Shown: positions 21,701 through 31,929 of the stretch, piece after piece
Layout: the number at the start of each line of letters is the position of its first letter
Numbering within the stretch: position 1 is the stretch's first letter
Notes under the pieces: generated by a model
Seen by the model: the letters and a program-made list of their open reading frames with translations, nothing else
The model's database searches: none
What the model was told of the DNA's origin: nothing
Made by a program: the position numbers and the translations under genes
Assembly (NCBI RefSeq): GCF_000003815.2
Contig: NC_049995.1
Span: 7,771,626 to 7,835,625 of the forward strand
Direction of reading: 5' to 3'
Source: Branchiostoma floridae
Taxonomy: Eukaryota > Chordata > Leptocardii > Amphioxiformes > Branchiostomatidae
DNA length: 64,000 bases

Positions 21701-24700
21701 TTTCAATTCTTGTCACAATGTTTATGGTGTGTATTAAGTAACATTTAGCCATCTTGTTTTTGTACCCATCTTGTTTTTTTGCCTTGTCTCACTATTTCTG
21801 TAGTCTGCAGAGGATGTCATCCACGAAATGTACTTGCTGTGGCCTAAAGCTAAGGGCACAACCCGCCGTACATGCAATTTGTCTGTATGTTTATTTTTAG
21901 GCCACGTCCGCCACGTATTTCTGAAAACATTCAGGCTGTACAAGGCATGTGCGTCGCCTGTACTGGCACGTACGGGGGCGAATCCGCAGCCCGATGGCAC
22001 AAAGTTTTGCCTGACAGAAAGTTCTACGCCAGACTACGGCGTGTCTGCGTGCTCCAAAATCCAATGGATTTCCTACGAGTTTGTACGGAGGCGGTACTTA
22101 TCACTTACAGATCCCAAAAGACTGCCCACGTTTCGGCACGTAGACAGCACGTATTTGCACCTACGGCAGGTTGTGCCCATAGCTTAAGAGGAACAGCTCC
22201 TACTACACCAGTACCTTGCCGGTGGTCCCCTCCCTCCTGAGTTCCCCCTGTATGTATTCCCTCTCCACGTAGGATATCCGTGGATGTTCCTCGGGCGTGT
22301 TGTGAACCATCAGCATCCATATAACAAACCACAAACAGCCGAGAGCACCTGGGAGAAGAGGTGTATACAAAATGTACATGAAGGAACAACAAGTAAACCT
22401 AGTGACAAGTTCACCTTTATCCGTGGGGTAACCTATATTCGCTGTATTAAAACCAGGGGGTATTTAGGGATATCAAGTGGATGGACAGTGGTTTGAAAGT
22501 GCAATATTTCTAAAATACAGCTTGTTTACCAATTTAAAACCACTGTCCGTCACATTGACATCCCTAAATACCCAGTCTTTTTAAACAGCGGATAAAGGTT
22601 ACCCCGCAGACAAAGGTGAACTAGTGTTAAACTGACATTTGAAGGTGCTGTTAATGATACATTTAAAGCCAGTCAGACCATTCTCCGCATCCAAGATGTC
22701 CTGGTAGACATCTGAAATTTGGAGGTACGTTCTCTACCTTTAATAAACAGTCACCGTTAGAAAAAAATTGATATCGATAGTAACTGTAAACATACGTGAC
22801 TGATGAACCTCTTCAACGAAAGTCAGTCTTGCGGTCAAAAAAATTAGTTGCACAACTTTCACAGCAACATTCAAGTTACTTTCTTAGAATGCAAAAATAG
22901 CTACAGAGGATGGACGAAATAGATCATACAATGAATGAAGGAATTTCAAAGTAAATGTATAATCAAGACTAGACTATGATGTCAAATGTTAAACATGTCT
23001 ACGTCTTACCAAATGCGTAGAAGACAGAAGGCCATCCAAAGTGGTCACACAACAGTCCTGAGATGGGCAGGGAGAACACTGTCCCGAGGTGGGCACCTGG
23101 AACATGTGTGGAACATGTGTGGAACATGTATGGAACATGTGTGGAACATGTGTGGAACACAAGGCATTTCATCATCTCTCCTTAACCACCAAATATAAAT
23201 CAAGTATTCTAATGAAAAACCCTCCATGTCATTTATATCTATTAGATGAAAAGTGTCATCTAGAAGTTGAATTTCTTGGGTCTGTTGTAAAAAGATGCAA
23301 ATATGTGCAATACCCTGGGTGCCAGACCAATCATGCAAGCAGGCAGCTGGTTTCTTCCATAGTATGCCTGCCGAACTACATTTAGCATGCTTGTTTTGCC
23401 GAAGGGAGTTTAAGTCGGCCTTATTGCTAAGCCAGGGCTTGCCAAAATTTGCTCAGGCTTAAATCCCAGATTGCTTAATTCAACATTGGCAGGTCTACTG
23501 TCTTGAGCCACTTAAGAAACCGGCTGCTGGTCCGGTATGTAGTCTGGTAACCAGGGTACGGATGTGCCATCAGCAGGACATAACCTGTACCCACCTGAGT
23601 AAGTGATGGTGACCAGTTTACTCCTCTCTATAGGAGGAGCCCAGCTCTTCCACATGGCATGCATGGCTGGGAACGTCACACCCTGGGGGGAGGGGGGTGG
23701 GGGTAATGTGAAATAATGATAAGTTAATGTTAGAACAGCTCATGATCAGATTTTTGCCAAGAAAAAGGAGCAACCCATACTCTTCTTCATAAGCATGTTG
23801 CATAGGGTTAACCCAAAGATATCAAACAGCCACTAATGCTTCGAGGGTCTCCATGTCCTTTTATAGGCTATTTCAATTCACCGTTAACATAGCTGGCCCA
23901 TTCTGATTCAAAATTCCTGATAAACATATTGTATATTGCGTTGCAAGCATCCCCCATGCAGACCCTCTGCTTTGTCACAAGTTTGTTTGTTTAATTGCGA
24001 TCTCCATTAGTGTACATCATAAAATCATGCCACTACTCTTCCTGGAGTCATGATAATAAGAATAAATGAAATACATGAAATGAAAAAGAAACAACTTAAC
24101 ATCAAAAGCGGATAATTAGCGTAAAATAATAAGCAGAGGTCAGAGGTCAAAATAAAGAAGTGATCATACATAACGAATAATGAATAGCAGAAGAAGTTAA
24201 CTTAATTGATTGAAACGCAAACCAATCAAAAGTGTACTAATAACACAACATAAATATAGAACTTAGATATACTGAAATATAAAATTATTACCACCATGTG
24301 CTCAGGGGTTGCCTTTTGTCTCGTGTTTTCGCAAGCTCTTTTATCCTAGATTTGAACTCAATGTTGTTGTATGATGTCGTTGTGTTTGGCAATGTGTTAT
24401 AGGTTTTGATGCATCTGTAGCCAAACGTCCTTGTTTTAGCGTTTGTTTTGGGTTTTGATTGAGTGAATGCTCCTCTAGTAGACAGCCTCGTGTGATGCTC
24501 ATGTGTGGATTGAATTGTTTGTAATTGCTTGAAGATGCATTGGGGTTGCCTTTCCTTAACAATTTTGTGGAATGTACATACAGTATTTGTGAAGAGTCTT
24601 TCTTTAACGGTTTGCCACTTTAACTGCATGTGTAGGTCTTCCAGGTTGGTGTCAAAGGGTTTGTTTGTGGCCAGGCGAGCAGCGTGATTTTGGATTACCT

Positions 24701-27700
24701 GAAGATTATCTATGTGTGTTTGTGGTGTGGAGGATAGTAGTGCTGAGCCGTAGTCAATGTGTGATAAAACCAGGGTTTGAATAACAGATCTTAATGTACT
24801 TTTTGTGAAGTACTTCCTGTGTCGTCTTATTGTGGCTAGTATGCCTGCCATTTTCTTCTTCGTTTTATCGATATGCGGTGCCCATGTGAGACGTTGGTCT
24901 ATAGTGAGACCTAACAGTTCAGCCTGTTCTACATGTGTAATGTCGGTTGTGATAGTGATACGCTAAGAGTTGAACATGCTTTACTTTTTTCACAATACAA
25001 TATACAATATACAATAGCTTACAGTGATACAATGTATATGGTTATTACTGTTGTACTGAGGTCACTAATGTTAAGTGCCAAATGGCAGGTGCTCTATGCC
25101 AGGTTGCGATTTAGCTGCACGTATAATGTATAAGCCCCGACTTCATAGAGAGTAGCTATAGTCAGCTCATATAATAACAAATTAATGATAACATAACTAT
25201 CAGCCATGAAAAAAGTGTCATGTTAATGTTTTAATAACCAGATATAAACCAACCTCCCCGAGCCCCTGTATGACTCGTACAGCGATGAAGAGATACTTGT
25301 TTGCTCTGGCTGCGACCGGTGTGACCAGAGTGAAGAGAGCTGTACACAGGATACCCAGCCCAAACACTGGCTTCCCACCATACCTCCCTGTGGAACACAT
25401 ACAGTAATGTTTATCAGTAACCCAGCCCAAACACTGGCTTCCCACCGTACCTCCCTGTGGAACACATACAGTAATGTTTATCAGTAACCCAGGAAAACAC
25501 TGGCTTCCCACCATACCTCCCTGTGGAACACATACAGTAATGTTTATCAGTAACCCAGCCCAAACACTGGCTTCCCACTGTACCTCCCTGTGGAACACAT
25601 ACAGTAATGTTTATCAGTAACCCAGCCCAAACACTGGCTTCCCACTGTACCTCCCTGTGGAACACATACAGTAATGTTTGTCAGTAACCCAGCCCAAACA
25701 CAGTGGCTTCCCACCATACCTCCATGTGGAACACATACAGTAATGTTTATCAGTAACCCAGCCCAAAGACTGGCTTCCCACTGCAGGGCTCGAAGTTAAC
25801 TATGTCCCGATGTCCCGAGACCACTAAAATTTAGGCCGGGACAACTGAAAAATCTTTTTGGGACACTTTTGGGACAATAGGAAAACGAATCAACATCAGA
25901 ATGTCCGATCTCCCCGCGGCAGGCTTTTAGCTAGCAATGCGTACAGCCGTACAATGTACGGCCTTCGCTAAAAAAATCGCAAAATGTACGCCCTGTTTTT
26001 TGGATATAAGCCTTTGGTACGCCCTTATTTTCCCCCGGAAACTTCGCTCGAAGTTCAAATTCGCCGATTCCGGCGCACCGAGCCGCCATTTTGGGTGATT
26101 CTACCTCAAGTCTCGCGCAATCTCGCACTCACTCACATCTCGCGAATCGCGAGAGTCACACCCCATTGGCCATTTCGGCGTGACGTAGCGCGCCCAGGGG
26201 CCATTATTGGTGGAATATCTGATATCCCCGCTGTTTTCGCGGGAAAAATCACGCAGGGAAGCGTAAAAACTTTGATTTGTTTACGAAAACTCGTCGAATG
26301 CCTGAAGTCATTGGTGATAAGTACATGTATAGGATTTTTTTGGAGGTTTTTTTTGCTTGTTTGTCGGTGGAATGTGGGAAAAATAACAGCTAATGTGACG
26401 ATGACATACTGGGGAGGGGGGCGGTGTCGGCACTGAATTCGTAGAAAATGTTGAACGGAGGTCGCGATTTTTTCACGGTAACTTGAGATATTACTTTTGT
26501 TGCAGTCTTTAGTTTTAAAATATTGATAAATGGATGTTGTTTGTTGAGAAAATTTCGCTTAATTTGCCCTTGGAACACATCTTTTCTGCTATATATTTTC
26601 AATGAATTAAATGTTTGTACACATTTTTCTGTACTGTGTAAAGTTACAACGGTGATGTTACAGGCTACAAGTAACTTTTCAGTGCATTTATTTTCAGCTA
26701 TGTTCTTAACAGAGTAGATACACAAAAGAAATATAAGATGTACCTGGCAGTCCTGGCTACACTTTCTCCTCTGTTGGTTTGCAGATTTTCTTGTAGACTT
26801 CTTTAGCTTGCTGTTGTTATATATGTAACAGTCAAGTTTCACCTTTAGCTGTAATGTTAATTTACTCTCCCTGATTGTATGTATTAACTCATGAAACATT
26901 TTATTGTAAGGAATCAGTGTTATATTACTTGAAAATTACCTCATGTATTCTTTAAGCCATACCCACCTCAAATCAAGAACACATACCTCCCATTCTCAGG
27001 ACAAAAGTAGTTTTGCAGCAAAGACAAAAATTTGGCTATATTCTACTTCAAAATGCAGGAAATAGCATTTCAGAGGCTTTAAATTTCAAAATTTTCCGGG
27101 GGAAGATACCCCCGGACCCCCCTACAATGCTCGCGCCTTCGGCGCTCATCGCGCGGCTCTGCCGCGCAGTGCGGAAAGTACAACACATTACAGATATACA
27201 CCCTAAAAAAATTCCTAGCTAAAAGCCTACCCCGCGGTTGTCAGGCGTGCGTACTCTGACTTACAGTTGTTGTAATACATAATTTCTGAAAATAGGGTTG
27301 GGACAGTCCATCCTCACTTCGGGACAGTTGAAATTTATTTTTGGGACAATGCGGGACAGTAGGGAAAAAAGTTAAGTTTGAGGCCTGCCACTGTACCTCC
27401 CTGTGGAACACATACAGTAATGTTTATCAGTAACCCAGCCCAAACACTGGCTTACCACCGTACCTCCCTGTGGAACACATACAGTAATGTTTATCAGTAA
27501 CCCAGCCCAAACACTGGCTTACCACCATACCTCCCTGTGGAACACATACAGTAATGTTTATCAGTAACCCAGCCCAAACACTGGCTTACCACCATACCTC
27601 CCTGTGGAACACATACAGTAATGTTTATCAGTAACCCAGCCCAAACACTGGCTTACCACCATACCTCCCTGTGGAACACATACAGTAATGTTTATCAGTA

Positions 27701-29912
27701 ACCCAGCCCAAACACTGGCTTACCACCATACCTCCCTGTGGAACACATACAGTAATGTTTATCAGTAACCCAGCCCAAACACTGGCTTACCACCATACCT
27801 CCCTGTGGAACACATACAGTAATGTTTGTCAGTAACCCAGCCCAAACACAGTGGCTTCCCACCATACCTCCATGTGGAACACATACAGTTAGGTTTATCA
27901 GTAACCCAGCCCTAACACTGGCTTCCCACCTCCCTGTAGAAGTTGGGTGACCGTGTCAATGAAGGTTAGACATCCAGGTAGTAAGATATGCCGAAAAGCA
28001 GTTACTCAAGCAACTGGATATGATTTTGGAAATTTTCAGTCATCATTTCAGACACCATCCAGTCAGTGTCTTTCGTCAGTGACACTGAGGAAGGCTGTTT
28101 GAAAATTGCCCTTTCACCTACCTGCAAGAAAGCCCCCTGGGATCTGTGTGACGATGTAGCCGTAGAAGAAAGCTCCCAGGATGATACTCTGTTCACCGGA
28201 GTCCCATCCAAACTCTCCGGGCTGCAAACAACAGAAACAGGACAATCAGAGATGGCAGACTTCACTCCCTTACCCATACTGATATTGGGCCTAGGAAAAA
28301 CAAGGTTGTACTTCCTGTCCTGAAATTAGGATGAGGGTCCATTATAGGTAGGGATGATCTTTTTTCTTGTAATCTTTTTAGGCTGGCGAAAACTGTAGAT
28401 GACAATACAGTTGAACAAAGTAAAATGAAATGCATGAGGACACTACTAGTAAGTGTCTTTCAATGCTTGCATATTGTGCATAATAAAATTTAGATGCATT
28501 TAACCTTTATTTGATAGGACAAGCCGTGTTCTTATTTCAATAGGAAGCAGGCGGAATAAAAATTCTAACTGGAAGCTATGTGACGCCACTGCCCACCCCA
28601 AGTGAGGGTTGACACCAGGTTTTTCTATGGTAGGGAAACAGAAAACACAACATTTTTTCCTAGGCCTAATATCAATATGCTGTTGTGATTGTGCATACCT
28701 TGTCTTGGCCTGTGGTGTTCGTGTTCGGCACACAGTCTTCGGATCCGTTCAGCGCAGCTTTCTGGGTGTGGTTCACCATGGCGACCATGGCGACACTCAG
28801 GTTGACCCTCATGCCGTACGCGCTGAAGAAACCGAACGAGCCGAGAACGGCCAGGAGGTATCGTGTAGAGGTCCATACGGGCACTGGGAGGAAAGGCACA
28901 CATACTTATATTGTAATTTTCACATGTATCAAGAAGCTTTTATCAAGCTTCTTGGTCACAATTTTGCACAAATGACATAAGCTTAGCTTAAAGGTATGTA
29001 TTGCCATATCTGAGCGATCAAAACAAAGTCACTGTTTTTTAGACATAAAATACTTAGTTTAAAGGTATGTATTGCCATATCTGAGCGATCAAAACACTAT
29101 GTCACTGTTTTTATTATATTTTTCCACATTATACGTCGAGTCTACGTACCTTATAGACTAATACACTGCATGGAGCAACTTTCACAATGTATGAATGTGA
29201 CTTTGTTGTGTATGCCACTTAAGCAAATATTTCACAGCTTGTCCAACTTTCTGACGAACCAAGGATCTTCAACGTGAAACATTAATTGCATATGAAATGT
29301 GATAAAATAATGTGAATGTGTTGCATGCATACATTTACTACAAATGTCAATATAGTAAAAGAAATTTAAGAATAGTTTTGGGCCAAAATTTTACGACGCA
29401 TAACTTAACCAACATTTGTGTAACGCCTGGGTCCGACGTCTGGGTCAATATATAAGTTATTATAACTAACTTAGTAAAACCGGTTTATGTGGTCACGGTG
29501 GTTACAGTACTGTATTTCAAACACTCAGGCCAATACTGGTGGTCTACGATGAAAATATCCTATGCCTAGCAAGGCTCTAACATCACATTGTTGCACATAA
29601 CAGTCCATCAGTTTTTCTTAAGCTTATCCAAACTTCCAGGCTGCAAACACCGGTTGCAACAGAACTGTTGGACACAGTCCAAACCGCTGCACGCCCCCCT
29701 CCCCACTTCACTTCCGGGATCCGGATACGTAATGGTCAGTTCCAAAATAAGACGCAGGACGCGTGCCAAGTTTTCAACACAATTGATATCTACTATCCAG
29801 AAAGGGGGATGTCTGTGACTTGTCCAGGCAACGCAAAAGATACGGGAGGAAAGTTCTTACCTTTCTCTCCAGACTTTTTAGGCCGGAATGCGGACGAGCT
29901 TGCCCCGTCCAT
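18800..29912 (-). CDS. Sialin/VGLUT-family (SLC17) anion transporter, complete, 12 exons
   Basis: SLC17 proteins are 12-helix MFS transporters for organic anions; sialin exports sialic acid from lysosomes. Exons: 29,912-29,861; 28,883-28,699; 28,221-28,122; 25,387-25,254; 23,682-23,595; 23,096-23,010; 22,348-22,215; 21,536-21,387; 20,629-20,497; 19,841-19,691; 19,415-19,322; 19,042-18,800. All phases agree, giving 516 residues (sialin is 495). Hallmarks: [16 protein letters not shown] in TM1; an NHT/NGS/NTT glycosylated-type loop; [72 protein letters not shown]; a polar tail ending FIAHDHNA. These are closest to SLC17A5. The start MDGASSS is chosen because only that frame joins exon 2 in phase. 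The N-terminus lacks the dileucine DxxLL seen in human sialin, so lysosomal targeting is uncertain. Confidence 0.94.
19195..19285 (+). repeat. CCAT/CCCT simple repeat
   Basis: Interrupted CCATCCATCCCTCCAT microsatellite in the SLC17 intron between the last two exons. Confidence 0.9.
19885..19965 (+). mobile_element. tRNA-like SINE head
   Basis: GTGGTCTTGTGGTTAGGCT resembles a Pol III A box and GGGGTTCGAATCCATC a B box, spaced as in a tRNA without a folded acceptor stem. A SINE head in the SLC17 intron is more likely than a functional tRNA gene. Confidence 0.6.
20785..21055 (-). mobile_element. tRNA-derived SINE
   Basis: On the minus strand the 5' end reads CAATGGCCGAGTAGGTAGAG (A box), then CTTAAGTTCGATCCCCGGC (B box), followed by a body ending in GGGTGGCCCCCATCTCC-type sequence. 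It lies in an SLC17 intron. Confidence 0.75.
21285..21352 (-). pseudogene. Broken duplicate of an SLC17 exon end
   Basis: This segment repeats the 3' part of the exon at 21,536-21,387 (the part encoding [15 protein letters not shown]) some 95 bp downstream of it. A two-base insertion after CCTA shifts the frame into TGA, so it cannot be spliced productively as an alternative exon end. It lies in the following intron. Confidence 0.75.
21580..21842. mobile_element. Copy of the GAGGATGTCATCCA-ended repeat family
   Basis: ACTTGTGTTGTAGGATAATG, TTGTAGAAGTGACACT and, at the right, AGTCTGCAGAGGATGTCATC match a similar segment at 35,900-36,255 in the same order. Related to the CCATGTTRATTTG MITE. 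Confidence 0.6.
21844..22190. mobile_element. AAGCTAAGGGCACAAC MITE
   Basis: About 345 bp with inverted ends TAAAGCTAAGGGCACAACC, CGCCGTAC and (reverse complement) TAAGCTATGGGCACAACC, TGCCGTAG. The ORFs across it are not recognised as genes. It abuts the SLC17 exon ending at 22,215. Confidence 0.7.
22399..22624. mobile_element. Palindromic TTCACCTTTATCCG MITE, full copy
   Basis: Ends AGTTCACCTTTATCCGTGG, GGTAACCTATATTCGCTGT and the near-perfect inverted counterpart at the right; the inner ACCACTGTCCGTC against GATGGACAGTGGT extends the palindrome. Further copies: 2,321-2,440 (half), 31,490-31,636 and 36,290-36,350 (half). Confidence 0.8.
23098..23161 (+). repeat. 11-bp minisatellite TGGAACATGTG at an exon edge
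   Basis: Six units start directly at the splice acceptor of the SLC17 exon 23,096-23,010. On the coding strand they read CACATGTTCCA repeatedly, so the terminal unit TTCCAG supplies the acceptor while the others read TTCCAC or TTCCAT. Confidence 0.85.
23311..23558. mobile_element. TACCCTGG-ended MITE
   Basis: Ends TACCCTGGGTGCCAGACC and GTCTGGTAACCAGGGTA with TA at both borders; 248 bp without coding capacity, in an SLC17 intron. Confidence 0.65.
23985..24960 (-). mobile_element. 5'-truncated non-LTR retrotransposon (CR1-like reverse transcriptase C-terminus)
   Basis: The ORF at 24,851-24,288 and its upstream continuation encode the C-terminal end of a non-LTR reverse transcriptase. It contains [20 protein letters not shown], then [20 protein letters not shown], then [17 protein letters not shown], then a lysine-rich tail ending TWW and a stop. 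The 3' sequence to about 23,985 contains GACTCCAGGAAGAGTAG and ends GATCGCAATTAAACAAACAAAC, typical of a CR1-type 3' end. The catalytic YADD part and everything upstream are absent (dead-on-arrival insertion in an SLC17 intron). Confidence 0.85.
25361..25783 (-). repeat. 67-bp tandem array copying the SLC17 exon acceptor, block 1
   Basis: About six units of 66-69 bp follow the 5' edge of the exon at 25,387-25,254. On the coding strand each unit contains an intronic stretch ending TTCCACAG, then the first 30 or so exon bases (GGAGGTATGGTGGGAAGC, CAGTGTTTGGGCTGG). Only the innermost unit continues into the full exon. The array therefore offers a ladder of identical acceptors. It is interrupted at 25,784 by a 1.6-kb element and resumes at 27,388. 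Confidence 0.9.
25784..27387. mobile_element. 1.6-kb TIR element (hAT-like ends) inserted in the tandem array
   Basis: Left end CAGGGCTCGAAGTTAACTAT, right end (reverse complement) CAGGCCTCAAACTTAACTT. It is bordered by the direct repeat CCACTG at 25,778-25,783 and 27,388-27,393; the uninterrupted repeat unit reads CCCACTGTACC, so this is a target duplication of at least 6 bp. A nested inverted pair lies inside (CGGCAGGCTTTTAGCTAG at 25,917-25,934 and CTAGCTAAAAGCCTACC at 27,217-27,233), along with many GGGACA/TGTCCC motifs. ORFs of up to 169 codons inside match nothing I know. Confidence 0.75.
27388..27940 (-). repeat. 67-bp tandem array copying the SLC17 exon acceptor, block 2
   Basis: Continuation of block 1 with about eight units. 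Most units here carry the variant GGTGGTAAGCC where the exon has GGTGGGAAGCC, creating a GGTAAG donor-like site 12 bases after each CACAG acceptor. The block ends with a degenerate unit at about 27,940. Confidence 0.88.
28286..28670 (-). mobile_element. AGGCCTAGGAAAAAAAATGT-ended MITE, second copy
   Basis: Inverted copy of the element at 4,134-4,525, sharing termini and interior (CATGCATTTCA, AATGCATGAGGACAC, GAAGCAGGCGGAATAAAAATT). It lies in an SLC17 intron 29 bp from the exon ending at 28,699. Confidence 0.75.
28983..29115 (+). repeat. Direct duplication of about 65 bp
   Basis: TTAAAGGTATGTATTGCCAT, ATCTGAGCGATCAAAACA and TCACTGTTTTT occur twice in succession in the first SLC17 coding intron. 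Confidence 0.85.
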
Positions 29913-30225
29913 TTGTTTTTGAGACTCATGTGACGTTCGGTCTTGTGACCACTGAAAGTGCGACTGCGTTTCTTGCAAAACTCGGTAGGTGACGCACCTG
30001 ACTGGTTAACTTCAGAACCACCTGTTCAAACAAAAGAATGTACACAATGTATACGAATTCTTCATACGTATCGTACAGCGGTAGGTTTAGCAGCCAATCA
30101 ATGAGGCAATATCAAATGTGCTACCAAGCGCAATTTCCCAAACTTTTTGTGCTGAGATCGTAGTTAAAAAAGTATACCAACGTTAGCAGTTATCCAAGGA
30201 CGTTTAACGTAATATAACAGTTAAT

Positions 30226-31483
30226 CACTCGGCACAAAAAGTTTGGAATATCAACTTTGGTATGTCATATTTCCGTTATTTATGCATCGATTTCAATGTG
30301 TTATATATCAATAGAAAGCTTGTGTGATTTTCTTTCCTATGGTATCAAACTAATTCTGATTGTAAACACATGAAACGAGCACAAGGCCTGCTTACGTGCG
30401 TGGGTCACGAAAAAAAAGTGCCCAAATTCCCCTACTTCTGTTCAACACTGCATCATCCTGTTGATATTGGCGCGTGTGTCACTGGTTCAATCAATCCTCT
30501 TTTCACCTCACATTTGGTATACGGAACAAACAAGGTTTTAGTACACTTGAGTAGAGTTCATCTGCCCTTTCGATAGTTGGATGGCAGAATCAAAGCGTGG
30601 ATGCGGCAAGGAGAACCGCACGCTGACTAGGCAAGAGTAACTTTCGGCATTTGGTGGTGGAGGCAGCGTCATGGTGTGGGGCGGTATTAACCACCATAGG
30701 AAAAACAAGACTCGTCATCATTCCAGGCAAATTAATGTGGTGACATATAGGGACACCATTCTCCATCCAGGAGCAACATTCTACCTCTTCAATATTGGAC
30801 CAAATACCATTCTGCAAGATTACAACAGTCAACACCAGTCCACAGAGAGCAAGGACCATTGGATGTTGGAATAGCCTTCCTACAGCTTATGGCTAGCACT
30901 CGATTGATCACCTCTTGCCATGGTTCAGATTTTTTGCTTGAATAAAGAGTAATTATAGTAGCTTTGATTGACATGTCCTGTTTATTCAACTTGCCTTCAT
31001 TCACAAGTCAATACTGACGGAAGAAAATGAGCAGAATGGAGTGATTGACTTTAGTAGCGTAATTTTGGCACTTTATCTTTAGGACCCCCTGTACGTAAGC
31101 GGGCCTAGTCCTCGTTCCGTGAATTTACACTCATAAAATACTCCACTCAGATATGTTAAAAAGAAACTTGGATGTTCTGTATACCAAACATTAGGTGATA
31201 AAAGGATTGATTGAATCATTGTCACCCGCGGTCATAACAACAGCTGAACCGGACGATACAGTTTTGAACAGAAACGGGGGAATTTGGGCACTTTTTTTTC
31301 GTGACCCACTCACGTTAGCAGGCCTAGTGTATGTTCCATGAGTTAACAATGATAATGAGTTTGATACCATTGGAAAGAAAACCATGCAAGCTTTCTATAG
31401 ATATATAATATATTGAAATTGATGCAGAAACAACATAAATATGATCAACCGAAGTTGATATTCCAAACTTTTTGTGCTGAGTG
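30226..31483 (+). mobile_element. Tc1/mariner element with long TIRs and a decayed transposase
   Basis: Inverted ends of about 230 bp: CACTCGGCACAAAAAGTTTG, GAATATCAACTT on the left, and CACTCAGCACAAAAAGTTTG reverse-complemented on the right. Inner matches include TTTTTTTCGTGACCCAC and CCAAATTCCCC. Between them, 30,640-30,960 retains transposase-like GGGSVMVWGGI, then RDTILHPGATFYLFN, then LQD-NSQH, in shifted frames, as in the Tc1 catalytic core. A solo copy of the terminus (CCCAAACTTTTTGTGCTGAG) lies just outside at about 30,135. Confidence 0.75.
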
Positions 31484-31489
31484 TATATA

Positions 31490-31636
31490 GCGCCAGTACA
31501 CCTTTATCCACAGGGTAACCTACAATCGTTGTTTTTAAAACGATGTTAGTGATATCAACTCCATGGATCCCTGAATTAGATACCCTGTAAGCAACGGATA
31601 TAGGTTACCCTGCGGATAAAGGAAAACTAGCGTTAC
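31490..31636. mobile_element. TTCACCTTTATCCG MITE, short copy
   Basis: CAGTACACCTTTATCCACAG, GGTAACCTACAATCG on the left and GGATATAGGTTACCCTGCGG, ATAAAGG on the right; 147 bp, immediately next to the Tc1/mariner end. Confidence 0.7.
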
Positions 31637-31929
31637 TTGGTGAAATGACAATCCCAGTTTAGGATGCATGCTCGAATATTTATATGTGAGACTAGAAATC
31701 ACAAAAAGCAACACTATTGAATTGTATATACGCATTTGGAAGGAAAATTGAACCTGCCAAGTGTGACGTTACTTGTAGCCAATAACAACAAAAATCAACA
31801 ACAACCGGGAGATAAAATGCTATGACATTAACACGAAATCAAACATGAGTAAAGACTGGGTTTTGGTCATGGTAAATGAATATTTTGTGTGCTGAAAGTT
31901 TAGAGTTTGTATTTTGTAGTCGCCAAAAG

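Noticed and set aside
21828-22240. 119-122-codon plus-strand frames
   Set aside because: They lie across a MITE with inverted ends and have no recognisable domain.
25218-25665. Frames of 80-126 codons with repeated GGKPVFG-type sequence
   Set aside because: They read through the 67-bp array; only the segment 25,254-25,387 is a genuine SLC17 exon.
25984-26899. 150- and 169-codon frames inside the 1.6-kb element
   Set aside because: No family motifs, no splice context and biased AT/GC blocks. I could not support a transposase.
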